A stretch of DNA of 64,000 nt from Ferruginibacter sp. (GCA_025963635.1 JAOQAK010000056.1:62001-126000), one strand, 5' to 3'; counted from the first letter of the stretch, positions 17,716 through 27,512 are shown. The notes: generated by a model from the letters alone, not told the origin. Translations and numbers: made by a program.

Positions 17716-17762
17716 GTGAATGGTGAATGGTCAATAATTCACGATTGACATTCACCATTCAC
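17716..17762. repeat. Inverted TGAATGG repeat between convergent regulator genes
   Basis: The left arm (17716-17735) and right arm (17744-17762) are complementary over 19 of 20 positions (one base missing on the right), with an 8-base loop. The arms consist of TGAATGG units. It lies between convergent genes and could serve as a bidirectional terminator or hairpin, though there is no T-run. Confidence 0.8.
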
Positions 17763-17765
17763 GAA

Positions 17766-18575
17766 TCAAGGTGCACCAGCTTTTAGAGCATCATTCCCTG
17801 CCGATGGCGGCGTCTTTCCCTGCTTCATGGTAAGATAATCAGACGGCGTCATTCCAAATTGTTTCAAAAAATTTCGTCCGAAATTGGTTTGTGACCCGTA
17901 ACCCGTCATATCGGCCACTTCATAGATTTTGTAGGTTCCTTCTACCAGTAATTCCGCCGCCCTTTTCAGCCTGGTAATATTAATGAGTTCATTGGGGGTA
18001 AGATCGGAAATCGATTTTATTTTCCGGTACAAAGTGGGTTTGCTCATATTCACCAGTTTGGCCAGTTTCTCTACGTCCAGTTCGGCATCTTCCAGGTTAT
18101 TATAAATGGCTTCGTTGAGTTGCTCTAAGAAAAGTTCATCGGTTTTTGTGTGGGCCATACTTTTTATATGCACCAATGGAGAGCTTACAAAATATTCCCT
18201 GATCTTGGCACGGTTGGAAAGCAGGTTGGCAATTTGCACCCGGAGATAATCCGGTGAAAAAGGCTTTTCAATATAAGCATCGGCGCCGATTTCAAGTCCT
18301 TCAATTTTGGATTGAAGCGTATTTTTAGCGGTTAATAAAATCACGGGGATATGGCTGTATTCAAAATTGGTTTTGATGATCCTGCACAATTCAAACCCAT
18401 CCATCACCGGCATCATGATATCGCTGATCACGAGGTGAATGACTTCCCGCCGAAGAATTGACAATGCTTCCTGTCCGTTCAACGCCTTGATAATGCTATA
18501 TTTTTCGTTCAATTCATCCTCAATGAATTCCAGTATTTCTTCATTATCATCGATCAGTAGTAAAACGGGTTTCAT
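17766..18575 (-). CDS. Response regulator with AraC-type DNA-binding domain
   Basis: A 269-residue protein. The receiver domain (1-120) has the acidic pair Asp9/Asp10, phospho-acceptor Asp52 in VISDIMMPVMDG, Thr82 and Lys104 in EKPFSP. The C-terminal AraC helix-turn-helix pair spans about 150-250, with DVEKLAKLVNMSKPTLYRKI and GYGSQTNFGRNFLKQFGMTP. It starts inside the stop of the sensor gene (ATGA overlap), so the two are translationally coupled. In most Bacteroidota these domains form the C-terminus of a hybrid two-component protein; here they are a separate polypeptide. It should activate the adjacent susC/D genes and probably the glycosidase genes. Confidence 0.93.
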   Translation of the reverse strand: MKPVLLLIDDNEEILEFIEDELNEKYSIIKALNGQEALSILRREVIHLVISDIMMPVMDGFELCRIIKTNFEYSHIPVILLTAKNTLQSKIEGLEIGADAYIEKPFSPDYLRVQIANLLSNRAKIREYFVSSPLVHIKSMAHTKTDELFLEQLNEAIYNNLEDAELDVEKLAKLVNMSKPTLYRKIKSISDLTPNELINITRLKRAAELLVEGTYKIYEVADMTGYGSQTNFGRNFLKQFGMTPSDYLTMKQGKTPPSAGNDALKAGAP

Positions 18576-21500
18576 AATTGATGGTTTATCTCAGCGGGCT
18601 CCTTTTTTGGTTCGTCTGTCATATTCACCAACGCTTCCTGGTGAATCGGTATGGTAAGAAAAAATACATTTAAGCCGTTGGATGCTTTAAAATCAAGCAC
18701 TCCTTTGTGCAATTCTGCAAGCGATCTGGATAATGCCAATCCAATTCCCGTACCTTTTTGCCTTTCTGTTTCTTTTAGCCGGAAAAAAGGTTCAAAAATC
18801 TTTTCTTTCATCTCCACTGGTACAAGATAGCCATCATTTTCAATCTCGATAGTAAAGGATTTATCCTGCTGTGTAAAAGGTAGCAAACACACCATCACTT
18901 TTTTATCGGCGTATTTCACAGCATTGTTAAACAGGTTTGTTAAAATTTTGGTGAACGCTTCTGCATCAACAAATGCCATCAACCTGTTGGAAGGCAGGTC
19001 CATTTGGAAGCTAAGATTCTTTTGTTCGGCCAGCGGCTTAAAATTTAAATAAGTCTCTTCCAATAGTTCTGTAATATCCGCCTGTGCAAAGTTGAGACGG
19101 AAACCCTGTATTTCGGTTTGACGGAAATCCAGCAACTGGTTACTGAGATCAATCAGCCGGTTGGTATTTCTTTCCATGATTTTAAGGCTATCTTTTATTG
19201 ATAGCATTTCTCTTGTATTCCTGATCACTTTTTCCAAGGGGCCTTTGATCAGTGTTAAAGGCGTTCTTATTTCATGGGCAACATTGGTAAAGAACTCAAT
19301 CTTTGCCTGGAAGATTTCTTTCTCTTTAGCAATCTCGAGGTATTCGATTTTTCGCCTATTCTTTTCTTCAATTTTCCTGTGATAATTTCGGATGAGAAAA
19401 TAGATAATGAGGATTACGGCCAGCGTATAAAAAAAATAGGCCCAATTGCTTAGCCACCAGGGAGGATGTATCTGGATGGTCAAAGCGGTTTCCAACTCGT
19501 TCCAGTTACCGCTGCTGTTGGATGCCTTTACTTTGAAGATATAAGTTCCGGGAGCAAGTTCGGTGAAGTATACTTTTCGGTTGGTTTTAAGGTAGATCCA
19601 ATCCCTATCGAGGCCGGTCATTTTATACGCATACTCCGACATTTCAGGTGCCGTATAACTTAATGCCGCAAAATCAATGCTGAAGGTAGATTGGTTATAA
19701 TTGAGAACAATTTTGTCGGTGTGGGTGATTGATTTTTTTAATGGTGATCCTTCTTTTGCAATGGTAAGTTCTTTATTAAAAATCTGGAAACCGGTAATGT
19801 ACACCGGGGGAATGAACGCGTCTTTAATAAATTCATCCGGGTGAAATGCAATCAATCCTTTTACACTGCCAAAATACATTTTACCGGCATTGTCTTTATA
19901 AGCTGAATTAAAATTAAACTGGTCACTTAAAATTCCATTGGCCCTGGAGTAAACAGTCGATTGCTCCGTTAAAGGATTAAAGCAAACCAGGCCTTTTGAA
20001 GTAGAGATCCAGAGATTGTTATTCTTTTCATCTTCCACCAGGCTTAAAATAAAATCACTCGGAAAGCCATTTTGTGTGGTGTACCTTTTAAAATTTCTGC
20101 TCCCTTTATTTAACTTGCATAAACCGTTTTCTGTAGCAAACCATAAGTTCTTTTTGCTGTCTTCAAAAAGGCTGTTTACCCGGTCGCTGCTCAAGCTGTT
20201 TTTATTTGCTACATCATACCTGAAATTCCCAGCGGTGCCCGTTTGCCCATTGTAATAATTCACCCCATTTCCATAAGTACTTGCCCAAACAGTGCCTGCA
20301 TTGTCTTTTAAAATATGGGTGTACCAATTATTGAGTGGCATGCCCGGCAGCACGCTGAAGTCGTTGGTAGTTGCATTATAAGCATATGCCCCCCGGGTGG
20401 TACCCAACACAATTTCACCGCTGCTCATCTTTGAAATATGAAAGATAAAATTGCTTTTCAGTGAGTTGTTGCCCGTGCCTTCTGAATAATGGCGGATAAC
20501 CTTACGGGTTTTAATATTTAGTACATCGAGCCCATTCTCAAACGTTCCGATCCATAACTCATTGCCATTTACAAAAATGCCGTGGATATTTGTACTGGAG
20601 ATACTTTCTTTATTGCCCGCTGGTTGAAAATGAGTAAACAATTTTGTAGCAGTATCATATTTATTCAAGCCGGCATCCTCTGTTCCTATCCACAGATTTC
20701 CATCATGGTCTTCGTGGATTTCTCTTACCACATTTCCACTAAGGCCATTTTCTCCTATCCGCGGAAAGAATTTTTTGAAATGCGTATTTTGACCGGAATA
20801 ATAATTTACCCCGCCAAAATAAGTGCCTGCCCAAATACTGCCCTCATTATCTTTTACAAAGCAATACACCGCATTGTCGGAAATAGAGTAGGGGTCGTTG
20901 TATTTTTTTTGAAGATTGATCACATGGCCGGATTCAATATTGTAAATAAAGATGCCCGATTCAGTGGCAATCCAAAATTCATTCTGCGAATTCTGAACAA
21001 AATTCCTTACGAATATTTGAGTTTTATTGGGATTATAAGAAAGTATATCCTGGTAGGTGTTTGTATTGATGTCAAATACTTTCGCACCCTGGTTGGAGGT
21101 ACCAATCATAATCTTTCCCTGTGTGGTAGCATATACCCTTTCTATCCATTTAGAAACGGCTGGTGGTGAATGGCTAAATACATCGTAAGGGGTAAATTTA
21201 TTTTTTGCGGAATCATACTTTTCAATAAACCGCCCCGTGGTGGAAGCCCATAATGTTCCGTTTGATGTGATGCACAGCGAGGTGGCTTCGAAATGATTGC
21301 TGATATCGTACTGTTCGAGCGTCTTCTTTGCCGCATTGTATTTTGACAAGGTAAATCCCCATATAAACCACAGGTTGCCCTTGCTATCCATGCTAATATC
21401 CCTGATAGGCGCACCTGCAGACACTTGCAGGAGATTGAATTTTTCGGTGATTGCGTCGAACCCGTACAATCCATTTTCAGTACCGGCCCATAACATCCCA

Positions 21501-21778
21501 TTGGCATCTTCATACAAACAATGAATAAAATTATTGCCGATGCTCCCCGAATCGTCGGGCGAATTCCTGAAAACTTTAAAAGAATACCCGTCAAAGCGGT
21601 CGAGTCCGTCCTTGGTACCAAACCATAAAAAGCCCTTTGTATCCTGGAGGCTGCAGATCGTAGCATTGTTGCTCAATCCATTTTCCACCTGGTAATGCCT
21701 GAAATAGTAAGATTGCCCGGATAAACCGCTCACAAAGAAAACCACGACGATCAGTATATTGATTTTATGCCTCAACAA
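18572..21778 (-). CDS. Two-component propeller sensor histidine kinase (sensor half of a split HTCS)
   Basis: About 1068 residues. Signal/anchor segment LRHKINILIVVVFFVSG, then periplasmic propeller repeats of the type DTKGFLWFGTKDGLDRFDGY repeated to about residue 640, a Y_Y_Y domain (APGTYIFKVKASNSSGNW), a membrane helix near 750, and cytoplasmic HisKA with His835 in NVAHEIRTPLTLIKG, N-box NLFNNAVKYADK and G-box GTGIGLALSRS. It lacks the receiver and AraC domains usually fused here; those are the next gene. TTG at 21778 or 21775 gives a clean signal peptide, whereas ATG 21952 would add about 58 residues with no family character. The likely ligand is an arabino-oligosaccharide, inferred from its neighbours. 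Confidence 0.92.
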   Translation of the reverse strand: MLRHKINILIVVVFFVSGLSGQSYYFRHYQVENGLSNNATICSLQDTKGFLWFGTKDGLDRFDGYSFKVFRNSPDDSGSIGNNFIHCLYEDANGMLWAGTENGLYGFDAITEKFNLLQVSAGAPIRDISMDSKGNLWFIWGFTLSKYNAAKKTLEQYDISNHFEATSLCITSNGTLWASTTGRFIEKYDSAKNKFTPYDVFSHSPPAVSKWIERVYATTQGKIMIGTSNQGAKVFDINTNTYQDILSYNPNKTQIFVRNFVQNSQNEFWIATESGIFIYNIESGHVINLQKKYNDPYSISDNAVYCFVKDNEGSIWAGTYFGGVNYYSGQNTHFKKFFPRIGENGLSGNVVREIHEDHDGNLWIGTEDAGLNKYDTATKLFTHFQPAGNKESISSTNIHGIFVNGNELWIGTFENGLDVLNIKTRKVIRHYSEGTGNNSLKSNFIFHISKMSSGEIVLGTTRGAYAYNATTNDFSVLPGMPLNNWYTHILKDNAGTVWASTYGNGVNYYNGQTGTAGNFRYDVANKNSLSSDRVNSLFEDSKKNLWFATENGLCKLNKGSRNFKRYTTQNGFPSDFILSLVEDEKNNNLWISTSKGLVCFNPLTEQSTVYSRANGILSDQFNFNSAYKDNAGKMYFGSVKGLIAFHPDEFIKDAFIPPVYITGFQIFNKELTIAKEGSPLKKSITHTDKIVLNYNQSTFSIDFAALSYTAPEMSEYAYKMTGLDRDWIYLKTNRKVYFTELAPGTYIFKVKASNSSGNWNELETALTIQIHPPWWLSNWAYFFYTLAVILIIYFLIRNYHRKIEEKNRRKIEYLEIAKEKEIFQAKIEFFTNVAHEIRTPLTLIKGPLEKVIRNTREMLSIKDSLKIMERNTNRLIDLSNQLLDFRQTEIQGFRLNFAQADITELLEETYLNFKPLAEQKNLSFQMDLPSNRLMAFVDAEAFTKILTNLFNNAVKYADKKVMVCLLPFTQQDKSFTIEIENDGYLVPVEMKEKIFEPFFRLKETERQKGTGIGLALSRSLAELHKGVLDFKASNGLNVFFLTIPIHQEALVNMTDEPKKEPAEINHQL

Positions 21779-22195
21779 TCGAATTTTTAGAAAACTAAAG
21801 ATAATTAATCCATAAAAGAAGGCATTTTTTAATAAACAAATTTCATTTAAGGAGAAAAAGGGCTGGTTATAGGGAGAATGAGAATTTTTGATGAAACTAT
21901 GATACGATATGAAGTGAGCGATACGATTATTAGTTTCATTTTTACAATGCATTAACGCAATGCTGTATTTCTAAAACGATTCACAAAAACTGGCTTGCAA
22001 ATTCCCTGAATATAAGATTGTTATTTGGTCGAAGATGACACGGCGAAATTAAAAATATCCTGGTATAAGCTCTTGATATACCTGCATTCCAATCCTATGT
22101 AAATTATTTAGTTCCGGATTCGAAGTAAATCCCTTTTGCCTTTTTTAAAAATTAGCAATGGGAAATTAATATTCAAAACCAAAAATAAAAGCTAT
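21779..22195. other. Divergent regulatory region between the sensor gene and susC
   Basis: About 415 AT-rich bases carrying the promoters of both the sensor/regulator pair and the susC/D pair. I find no perfect TAnnTTTG box and no clear palindrome or direct repeat for the AraC-type regulator. Upstream ATGs at 21952 (minus) and 22136 (plus) are in frame with the genes but give no signal peptide. Confidence 0.4.
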
Positions 22196-25100
22196 ATGAA
22201 AAAACAGTTGCATAAGATGCTGGTGCAGGCATCCTGCATAGTGGTGATGGCGCTGCTACAGCTATTACCAGGCGAGCTTTCAGCCCAAACAAACAAGATC
22301 TCGGGAACAGTAACCAACGAACAGAACAATCCTGTTGCTGGCGCTACGGTTACGGTCAAAGAAACCAAAAAAACAGCCGTAACCGATGGTCAGGGCAAGT
22401 TTTCCATTGAAGCAAATGCGGGTCAGTCTTTAACAATAACCAGCGTAGGCTACGAGTCGAAGGAACTTGCAATAAATAGCCAGGGCAGCGTATCGGTAGC
22501 CTTAAACCAGTTTGTATCCACCCTCAACGATTTGGTAGTGGTGGGGTATGGTACGCAAAGAAAAAAGGATCTGACGGGGTCTGTTAGCAATGTTAATATT
22601 GAAGAAACCAGAAAATATTCAACCAGTGATATCTCGCAGCTGTTGCAGGGGCGTGCGGCTGGTGTGGCTGTCAACAGCGATGGTCAGCCGGGAGCGGCAC
22701 CCAGCGTTCGCATCCGTGGTTTCAGTACTTTCGGCGGTTCTCAGCCTTTCTATGTAGTAGATGGTGTACCGGGTGCAAATGTCAGGGATTTTAGTCCGAA
22801 TGACATTGAAACCATGACAGTTCTGAAAGATGCCTCGGCTGCCGCTATCTATGGTGCAGCAGCAGCAAATGGTGTAATCATTATCACAACAAAACAGGGC
22901 AAAAAGAACACTGCTTTGAAAGTTGCTTACAACGGATATTATGGGGTGGACAAGGTTTGGCAAATACAGGACGTAACGAACAGGGCTCAATACCAGATGC
23001 TGAACAATGAGGCACGTGTGAATGCGGGCCGGCCCTTATTCCCGGCAAATAATCCTGCAGACGCACGTTACGTTGGTAAAATCGACACAGACTGGCAAAA
23101 AGAAGGATTGAAGAATGGTAGCAGGCAAAATCACAATGTTAGTCTTTCCGGAGGCGGCACCAACAACACCTATAACCTTTCATTGGATTATTTCAACAAC
23201 AAAGGCACTTATGTGGGCAATGGTCCCGACTACACCCGCTATACAGCAAGAATCAATACCACAGCGGAAAAAGGCATCTTCAAATTTGGCCAGTCGTTCA
23301 GTTACACGCACTCGCACGAAAACTCGCTTACTTTCAGGGACGATATCCTGCTGGGTGGCATACCTCCATTGATCGGGTCGCTTGTAGTTGCAATACCTAC
23401 CATGCCGGTATATGATACTGCTGAACTCAATGGCTTTGGAGGTTCTAATTCTGAATTCAACGGCGCTAATTCACTCAATGGGATTGGCATAAACAGTATA
23501 TTAAAAAACTATGTAGATGTGGATAGAACATTTGCTAATGTTTATGGAGAGGTTCAGTTGCTGAAATACAATGGACATAACGTTAGGTTTAGAACCAGCG
23601 TGAGCTATGATAAAACCACCACCAGGGATTACACATGGCAGCCGGCTTTTCATCTTGGAAACTTTTTCAGCAGCGATATTGCCCGCCTGAGTGATAACTC
23701 GAGGGTATTTACAAACGCAGCTATCGAAAATACACTCAACTACGATAAGCTTTTTGGCAAACATTCCGTGCAGTTATTATTGGGCCAGTCTTTCAGGAAT
23801 GGCACCGCCGTTTACAGGGAAGCAATTGCACAAGGCTTTACACAGCCATATTATCCCGTAATCAACAATGGCCAAACCCGGTCTTCAAAAGGCTCTGAAT
23901 TTGAAAATTCATTGGCTTCTTATTTCGGAAGGTTCAACTATTCTTTTGAAGATAAATACATACTTTCCGCATCACTTCGCCGGGACGGATCCTCGAGGTT
24001 TGCACCGGTTAACAAATACGGGTATTTCCCGGCAGCTTCTGTGGGCTGGAGAATCAGCAATGAGAGCTTCTGGACTGTTCCGAAAACCATCGTTTCTTCT
24101 CTTAAGCTAAGAGCAAGTTATGGTAAACTTGGTAACCAGGAAATTGCCGATTATCAATACCAGGGAACCATCAATTCAGGCGTGGTTTACAATTTTAATG
24201 GAGTACGATCTACTGGTGGATTACAGACCCTGGTTGCGTCTCCCGATATCAAATGGGAAACAAAAGAGATTACCAATGCTGGTTTTGATGCCACGCTCCT
24301 TAGCGGCCGGTTGGATTTTTCTGCGGAGTACTACAATGCTAAGAGCACAGACGTTCTGGTGGGTATAAGAATTCCTGCAACGGTGGGTTTTGAAAACCTT
24401 ACACCTGTTGCCAATGCGGCTTCTTTGAACAATTCAGGACTTGAATTTTCTGCCACTTTCCATAAAAGCAAGGGGAAGTTTACCTATGATATCAATGCAA
24501 ATTTATCTACTGTAAAAAACAAAGTGTTATCACTGGGTGGCAGCAATGATGCGCTGATAGGTGTGGGCGCCAAAACAGAAGTGGGCAATGAAGTGGGCCA
24601 GCATTATGGGTTTATTTACGAAGGTATTTTCCAAACTGCTGCTGAAGTGGCCGCCCATCCAACACAGTTTGGTGCTACGCTTGCTCCGGGCGATGTTAAA
24701 TATAAAGATGTTAGCGGTCCTGCCGGAAAACCAGATGGTGTGGTGAACGAAGCTTACGATAGGGTTTACCTCGGCAGCGGAATACCAAAGTTCAATTATG
24801 GGCTCAGTTTTTCAGCAGCCTATAGCAGTTTCGATTTCTCAGTTTTTGCATCTGGCAGTGGCAAGTTCCTGATCAACAGCAGGCTGTACCGCGATCTGAA
24901 CCATTCAGCAGGTTCACTCAATTACAGCACTAATATGTTAAACAGGTGGACACCAACCAATACGAATACAGATGTACCCAGGTTAAACGATGCGGATGTA
25001 AATAATTTCAAAGATTCTAACCGCCCCGGTTGGTTACAGAATGGTACTTATTTAAGGATCAATACTGTTTCAATTGGATACACACTTCCTGAAAATATCA

Positions 25101-25273
25101 TCAAAGGATTAACAAGATCAAGGTTTTATTTAACCGTGCAGAACCTTTATTCTTTCCAGGGGTACACCGGGTACAATCCTGATTTTACTTCCGGCGTATT
25201 CAATCCCGGATTTGATTTTGGTTCTTATCCAAAACCAAGAACGATCATGTTAGGTGTACAACTGGGATTTTAA
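22196..25273 (+). CDS. SusC-type TonB-dependent outer-membrane transporter
   Basis: A 1025-residue outer-membrane protein that imports oligosaccharides with its SusD lid. Signal peptide to about residue 31 (ending ELSAQ), a carboxypeptidase-regulatory-like domain (35-115, ISGTVTNEQNNPVAGATVTV), TonB box region VVVGYGTQ, plug domain with LLQGRAAGVAV, PSVRIRGFSTFGG and the SusC signature IETMTVLKDASAAAIYG, and a 22-strand barrel. ATG 22196 gives the proper signal peptide; an ATG 20 codons upstream does not. The SusD gene follows after 26 bases. The substrate is probably arabinan, from the GH43/GH51 genes downstream. Confidence 0.96.
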   Translation: MKKQLHKMLVQASCIVVMALLQLLPGELSAQTNKISGTVTNEQNNPVAGATVTVKETKKTAVTDGQGKFSIEANAGQSLTITSVGYESKELAINSQGSVSVALNQFVSTLNDLVVVGYGTQRKKDLTGSVSNVNIEETRKYSTSDISQLLQGRAAGVAVNSDGQPGAAPSVRIRGFSTFGGSQPFYVVDGVPGANVRDFSPNDIETMTVLKDASAAAIYGAAAANGVIIITTKQGKKNTALKVAYNGYYGVDKVWQIQDVTNRAQYQMLNNEARVNAGRPLFPANNPADARYVGKIDTDWQKEGLKNGSRQNHNVSLSGGGTNNTYNLSLDYFNNKGTYVGNGPDYTRYTARINTTAEKGIFKFGQSFSYTHSHENSLTFRDDILLGGIPPLIGSLVVAIPTMPVYDTAELNGFGGSNSEFNGANSLNGIGINSILKNYVDVDRTFANVYGEVQLLKYNGHNVRFRTSVSYDKTTTRDYTWQPAFHLGNFFSSDIARLSDNSRVFTNAAIENTLNYDKLFGKHSVQLLLGQSFRNGTAVYREAIAQGFTQPYYPVINNGQTRSSKGSEFENSLASYFGRFNYSFEDKYILSASLRRDGSSRFAPVNKYGYFPAASVGWRISNESFWTVPKTIVSSLKLRASYGKLGNQEIADYQYQGTINSGVVYNFNGVRSTGGLQTLVASPDIKWETKEITNAGFDATLLSGRLDFSAEYYNAKSTDVLVGIRIPATVGFENLTPVANAASLNNSGLEFSATFHKSKGKFTYDINANLSTVKNKVLSLGGSNDALIGVGAKTEVGNEVGQHYGFIYEGIFQTAAEVAAHPTQFGATLAPGDVKYKDVSGPAGKPDGVVNEAYDRVYLGSGIPKFNYGLSFSAAYSSFDFSVFASGSGKFLINSRLYRDLNHSAGSLNYSTNMLNRWTPTNTNTDVPRLNDADVNNFKDSNRPGWLQNGTYLRINTVSIGYTLPENIIKGLTRSRFYLTVQNLYSFQGYTGYNPDFTSGVFNPGFDFGSYPKPRTIMLGVQLGF

Positions 25274-25299
25274 GCTTTTTAAAACCAAAATAAAAAATC

Positions 25300-26859
25300 A
25301 TGAAAAAAATAATAATTCTATTTATAGGTTTCAGCTTTATTACAGGTGGGTGCGATAAAAGATTAAACTTATCCAACCCAAATTTACTAACGTCTGCCGA
25401 TTACTGGAAAACAAAAGAGCAGGCTTATGCAGGTACCACTGCCATTTACAACGCCTTGATAGTAGATGGTTCTTACATGCGTTCGTTTCCCGGCCTTACC
25501 GATAGCAGGGGCGACGATTTTACCGGCGACAGTCCCTGGCTTGATCTTGTATTGACCGGCCAGTTTATCATACCCACCACGTCTGACCCGGTGTTTTGGA
25601 TCTGGAGAGAATTTTACCTGGTCGTTAACAGGGCAAACCAGGTAATTGCCAACGTAACTCCTTACAGTGAAAGCATATTGCCTGCCGAAGAGAAAAAAAG
25701 AATATTAGGACAGGCTTATTTCCTTCGGGGATTGGCATATTATAACCTGGCAACCACTTTCAAAATTGTGCCGGTAATTACCGCGCCCATCAATAGTACC
25801 AATGACTACTCTACCGCCACCGCCACAGAAGAGGTATTGTGGAACCAAATTTTTACTGACCTGGCTACCGCCGAAGCTGATCTGCCAGTCTCTTACGATA
25901 ACGTAACCGGATTAGATAAGGGTCAGAAGGGTAGGGCCACACAGGGTGCTGCTGCCGGCCTGTTGGGTAAAGCATACCTTTACAGGAAAGACTACGCCAA
26001 AGCCGCAGCACAATTTGAAAAGTTTATTAATGGCTCATTAAAAAATGTGTATTCACTGGTGCCGGATTACAGGGATAATTTCAGGGATGTAAACGAGAAT
26101 AACAGTGAATCACTTTTTGAAGTACAATTCACAGAAGGAGCAGGAACAGATGTCAACTGGTGTTGTGATCCATCCGCCTCCTGGAAGCAGGTGCAGGCCG
26201 TTTCAGTTACCTACGGCATGGAAGGTGCCGGCTTTTCTGATTACCTGCCCACCAGGTGGATATACAATGAATACAAGCAGGAAAAAACAGTTGACGGAAA
26301 AAGCGATCCAAGGCTGTTGGCTACGATCGCATCTTATGAGCCGGCAGACAATTCTACCCTTGCTTACGGAAGGCCCTGGTTCAATCCACTTACCGCTATT
26401 TATCCAAGAAAGTATACCAATGATGGTGTTGGCAATGGCAAAACTTTTGAAGGGGCTGCTGAGTCAGGTATCAACTACCGTGTATTAAGATATGCCGACA
26501 TCCTGTTGATGTATGCTGAAGTGTTGAATGAAATGAATAAGACCGCAGAAGCTTATCCATTCATACAGCAGGTGAGAACAAGGGCAAAACTTCCTGACCT
26601 GGCTACCGTAAAACCAGGCATGTCACAAGCGCAGATGCGTTTGCAGCTGGGCCACGAGCGTGCACTTGAATTTGCGATAGAAGGTCAGCGGATCAATGAT
26701 ATCATCCGGTGGGGTTGGTTATATGATCCGGCAAGGCTTGCGGAGTTAAAGTCACACGACGCAGACTTTAACACCTGGACTCCCGGCAACGAATATCTGC
26801 CAATACCGCAATCGGAACTGGATGTAAACAAAAATCTTAAGCCAAACCCGGCGAACTAA
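25300..26859 (+). CDS. SusD/RagB-type glycan-binding lipoprotein
   Basis: A 519-residue surface lipoprotein that works as the lid of the preceding SusC. The lipobox is GFSFITGGC, with Cys18. A TPR-like helical scaffold includes RILGQAYFLRGLAYYNLATT, the C-terminal block YRVLRYADILLMYAEVLNEM and the final FNTWTPGNEYLPIPQSELDV typical of the family. It ends in a terminator, closing the susC/D transcript. Confidence 0.96.
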   Translation: MKKIIILFIGFSFITGGCDKRLNLSNPNLLTSADYWKTKEQAYAGTTAIYNALIVDGSYMRSFPGLTDSRGDDFTGDSPWLDLVLTGQFIIPTTSDPVFWIWREFYLVVNRANQVIANVTPYSESILPAEEKKRILGQAYFLRGLAYYNLATTFKIVPVITAPINSTNDYSTATATEEVLWNQIFTDLATAEADLPVSYDNVTGLDKGQKGRATQGAAAGLLGKAYLYRKDYAKAAAQFEKFINGSLKNVYSLVPDYRDNFRDVNENNSESLFEVQFTEGAGTDVNWCCDPSASWKQVQAVSVTYGMEGAGFSDYLPTRWIYNEYKQEKTVDGKSDPRLLATIASYEPADNSTLAYGRPWFNPLTAIYPRKYTNDGVGNGKTFEGAAESGINYRVLRYADILLMYAEVLNEMNKTAEAYPFIQQVRTRAKLPDLATVKPGMSQAQMRLQLGHERALEFAIEGQRINDIIRWGWLYDPARLAELKSHDADFNTWTPGNEYLPIPQSELDVNKNLKPNPAN

Positions 26860-26873
26860 TACCCGGCAAACAT

Positions 26874-26915
26874 AAATTCCTGCCCGTTATGGTAGACACG
26901 GCAGGAATTTTCTTG
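26874..26915 (+). terminator. Rho-independent terminator after susD
   Basis: AAATTCCTGCC (26874-26884) pairs perfectly with GGCAGGAATTT (26900-26910), followed by a T-rich tail. It lies 14 bases past the susD stop. Confidence 0.88.
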
Positions 26916-27311
26916 TTTTACCGTAACAGCTTTTAAATAGAATGATTAACAAACAAAAAATATAGTTAGGATAGGAAACCCGGGCCGTAGAAAATATAAA
27001 TAACTGCCTTGATGTTAGCTGCGCAGATTGTTCCGGTCAACAGCTCAATGGTAATGGCACGAAGTAGAATTTAAGCAATAAACATTGTATGAGTTACTGT
27101 AATCCATCTTTTATTATTTCAGATTGTCCTGTACAAAGGTGGTGAGTTGGCTTTTTATGTGCCAGGCAGAAGTACTACTATTTAGCGTCAGTGGCGTCGC
27201 ACTCTTGTACCTTTTATCTTTACGGATCGAATTAAAGAGGTACTACTTGTGTTATATTGAATTGTCAAGGGTCAATAATTCAGGATGACCATACCCAATT
27301 CACGATCCAAA

Positions 27312-27444
27312 GTCGTTTACTTAATACTCTATTTACCACGCAAAGACGCAAAGGAATAAGATAAGCCGCAAAGAAAAAAACAAAATCAACTTTGCGCCCT
27401 TGCATCTTTTCTTTCTTTGCGTGAAATTTTCTTAAGTAAACGAC
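27312..27444. repeat. 133-base nested inverted-repeat element
   Basis: The outer arms GTCGTTTACTTAA (27312-27324) and TTAAGTAAACGAC (27432-27444) are perfect 13-base inverted repeats. Inside them are CCACGCAAAG (27337) and CTTTGCGTG (27415). The interior is rich in CGCAAAG/CTTTGCG units. It has no coding potential and the form of a miniature inverted-repeat element. The other sequence between susD and the next gene (26916-27311) holds nothing else I can identify. Confidence 0.75.
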
Positions 27445-27470
27445 ATTTATTCACCATTCACCATTCACGG
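27432..27470 (+). repeat. Dispersed repeat family 3, copy 2
   Basis: TTAAGTAAACGACATTTATT runs into CACCATTCACCATTCAC. It is the right arm of the 133-base element plus heptamer units, and matches the copies at 16879 and 37859 (inverted). Confidence 0.78.
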
Positions 27471-27512
27471 ACCACCAGTACAGAAACTATAATCAATTTA
27501 AGACAGTCAATT

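Noticed and set aside
20582..21169. 195-codon plus-strand open frame inside the sensor kinase gene
   Set aside because: Antisense shadow of the propeller repeats, which are clearly coding on the minus strand.
27193..27206. 14-base match GGCGTCGCACTCTT with the complement of 30267-30280, both intergenic
   Set aside because: In 64 kb searched on both strands, several 14-base matches are expected by chance, and no flanking similarity extends it.
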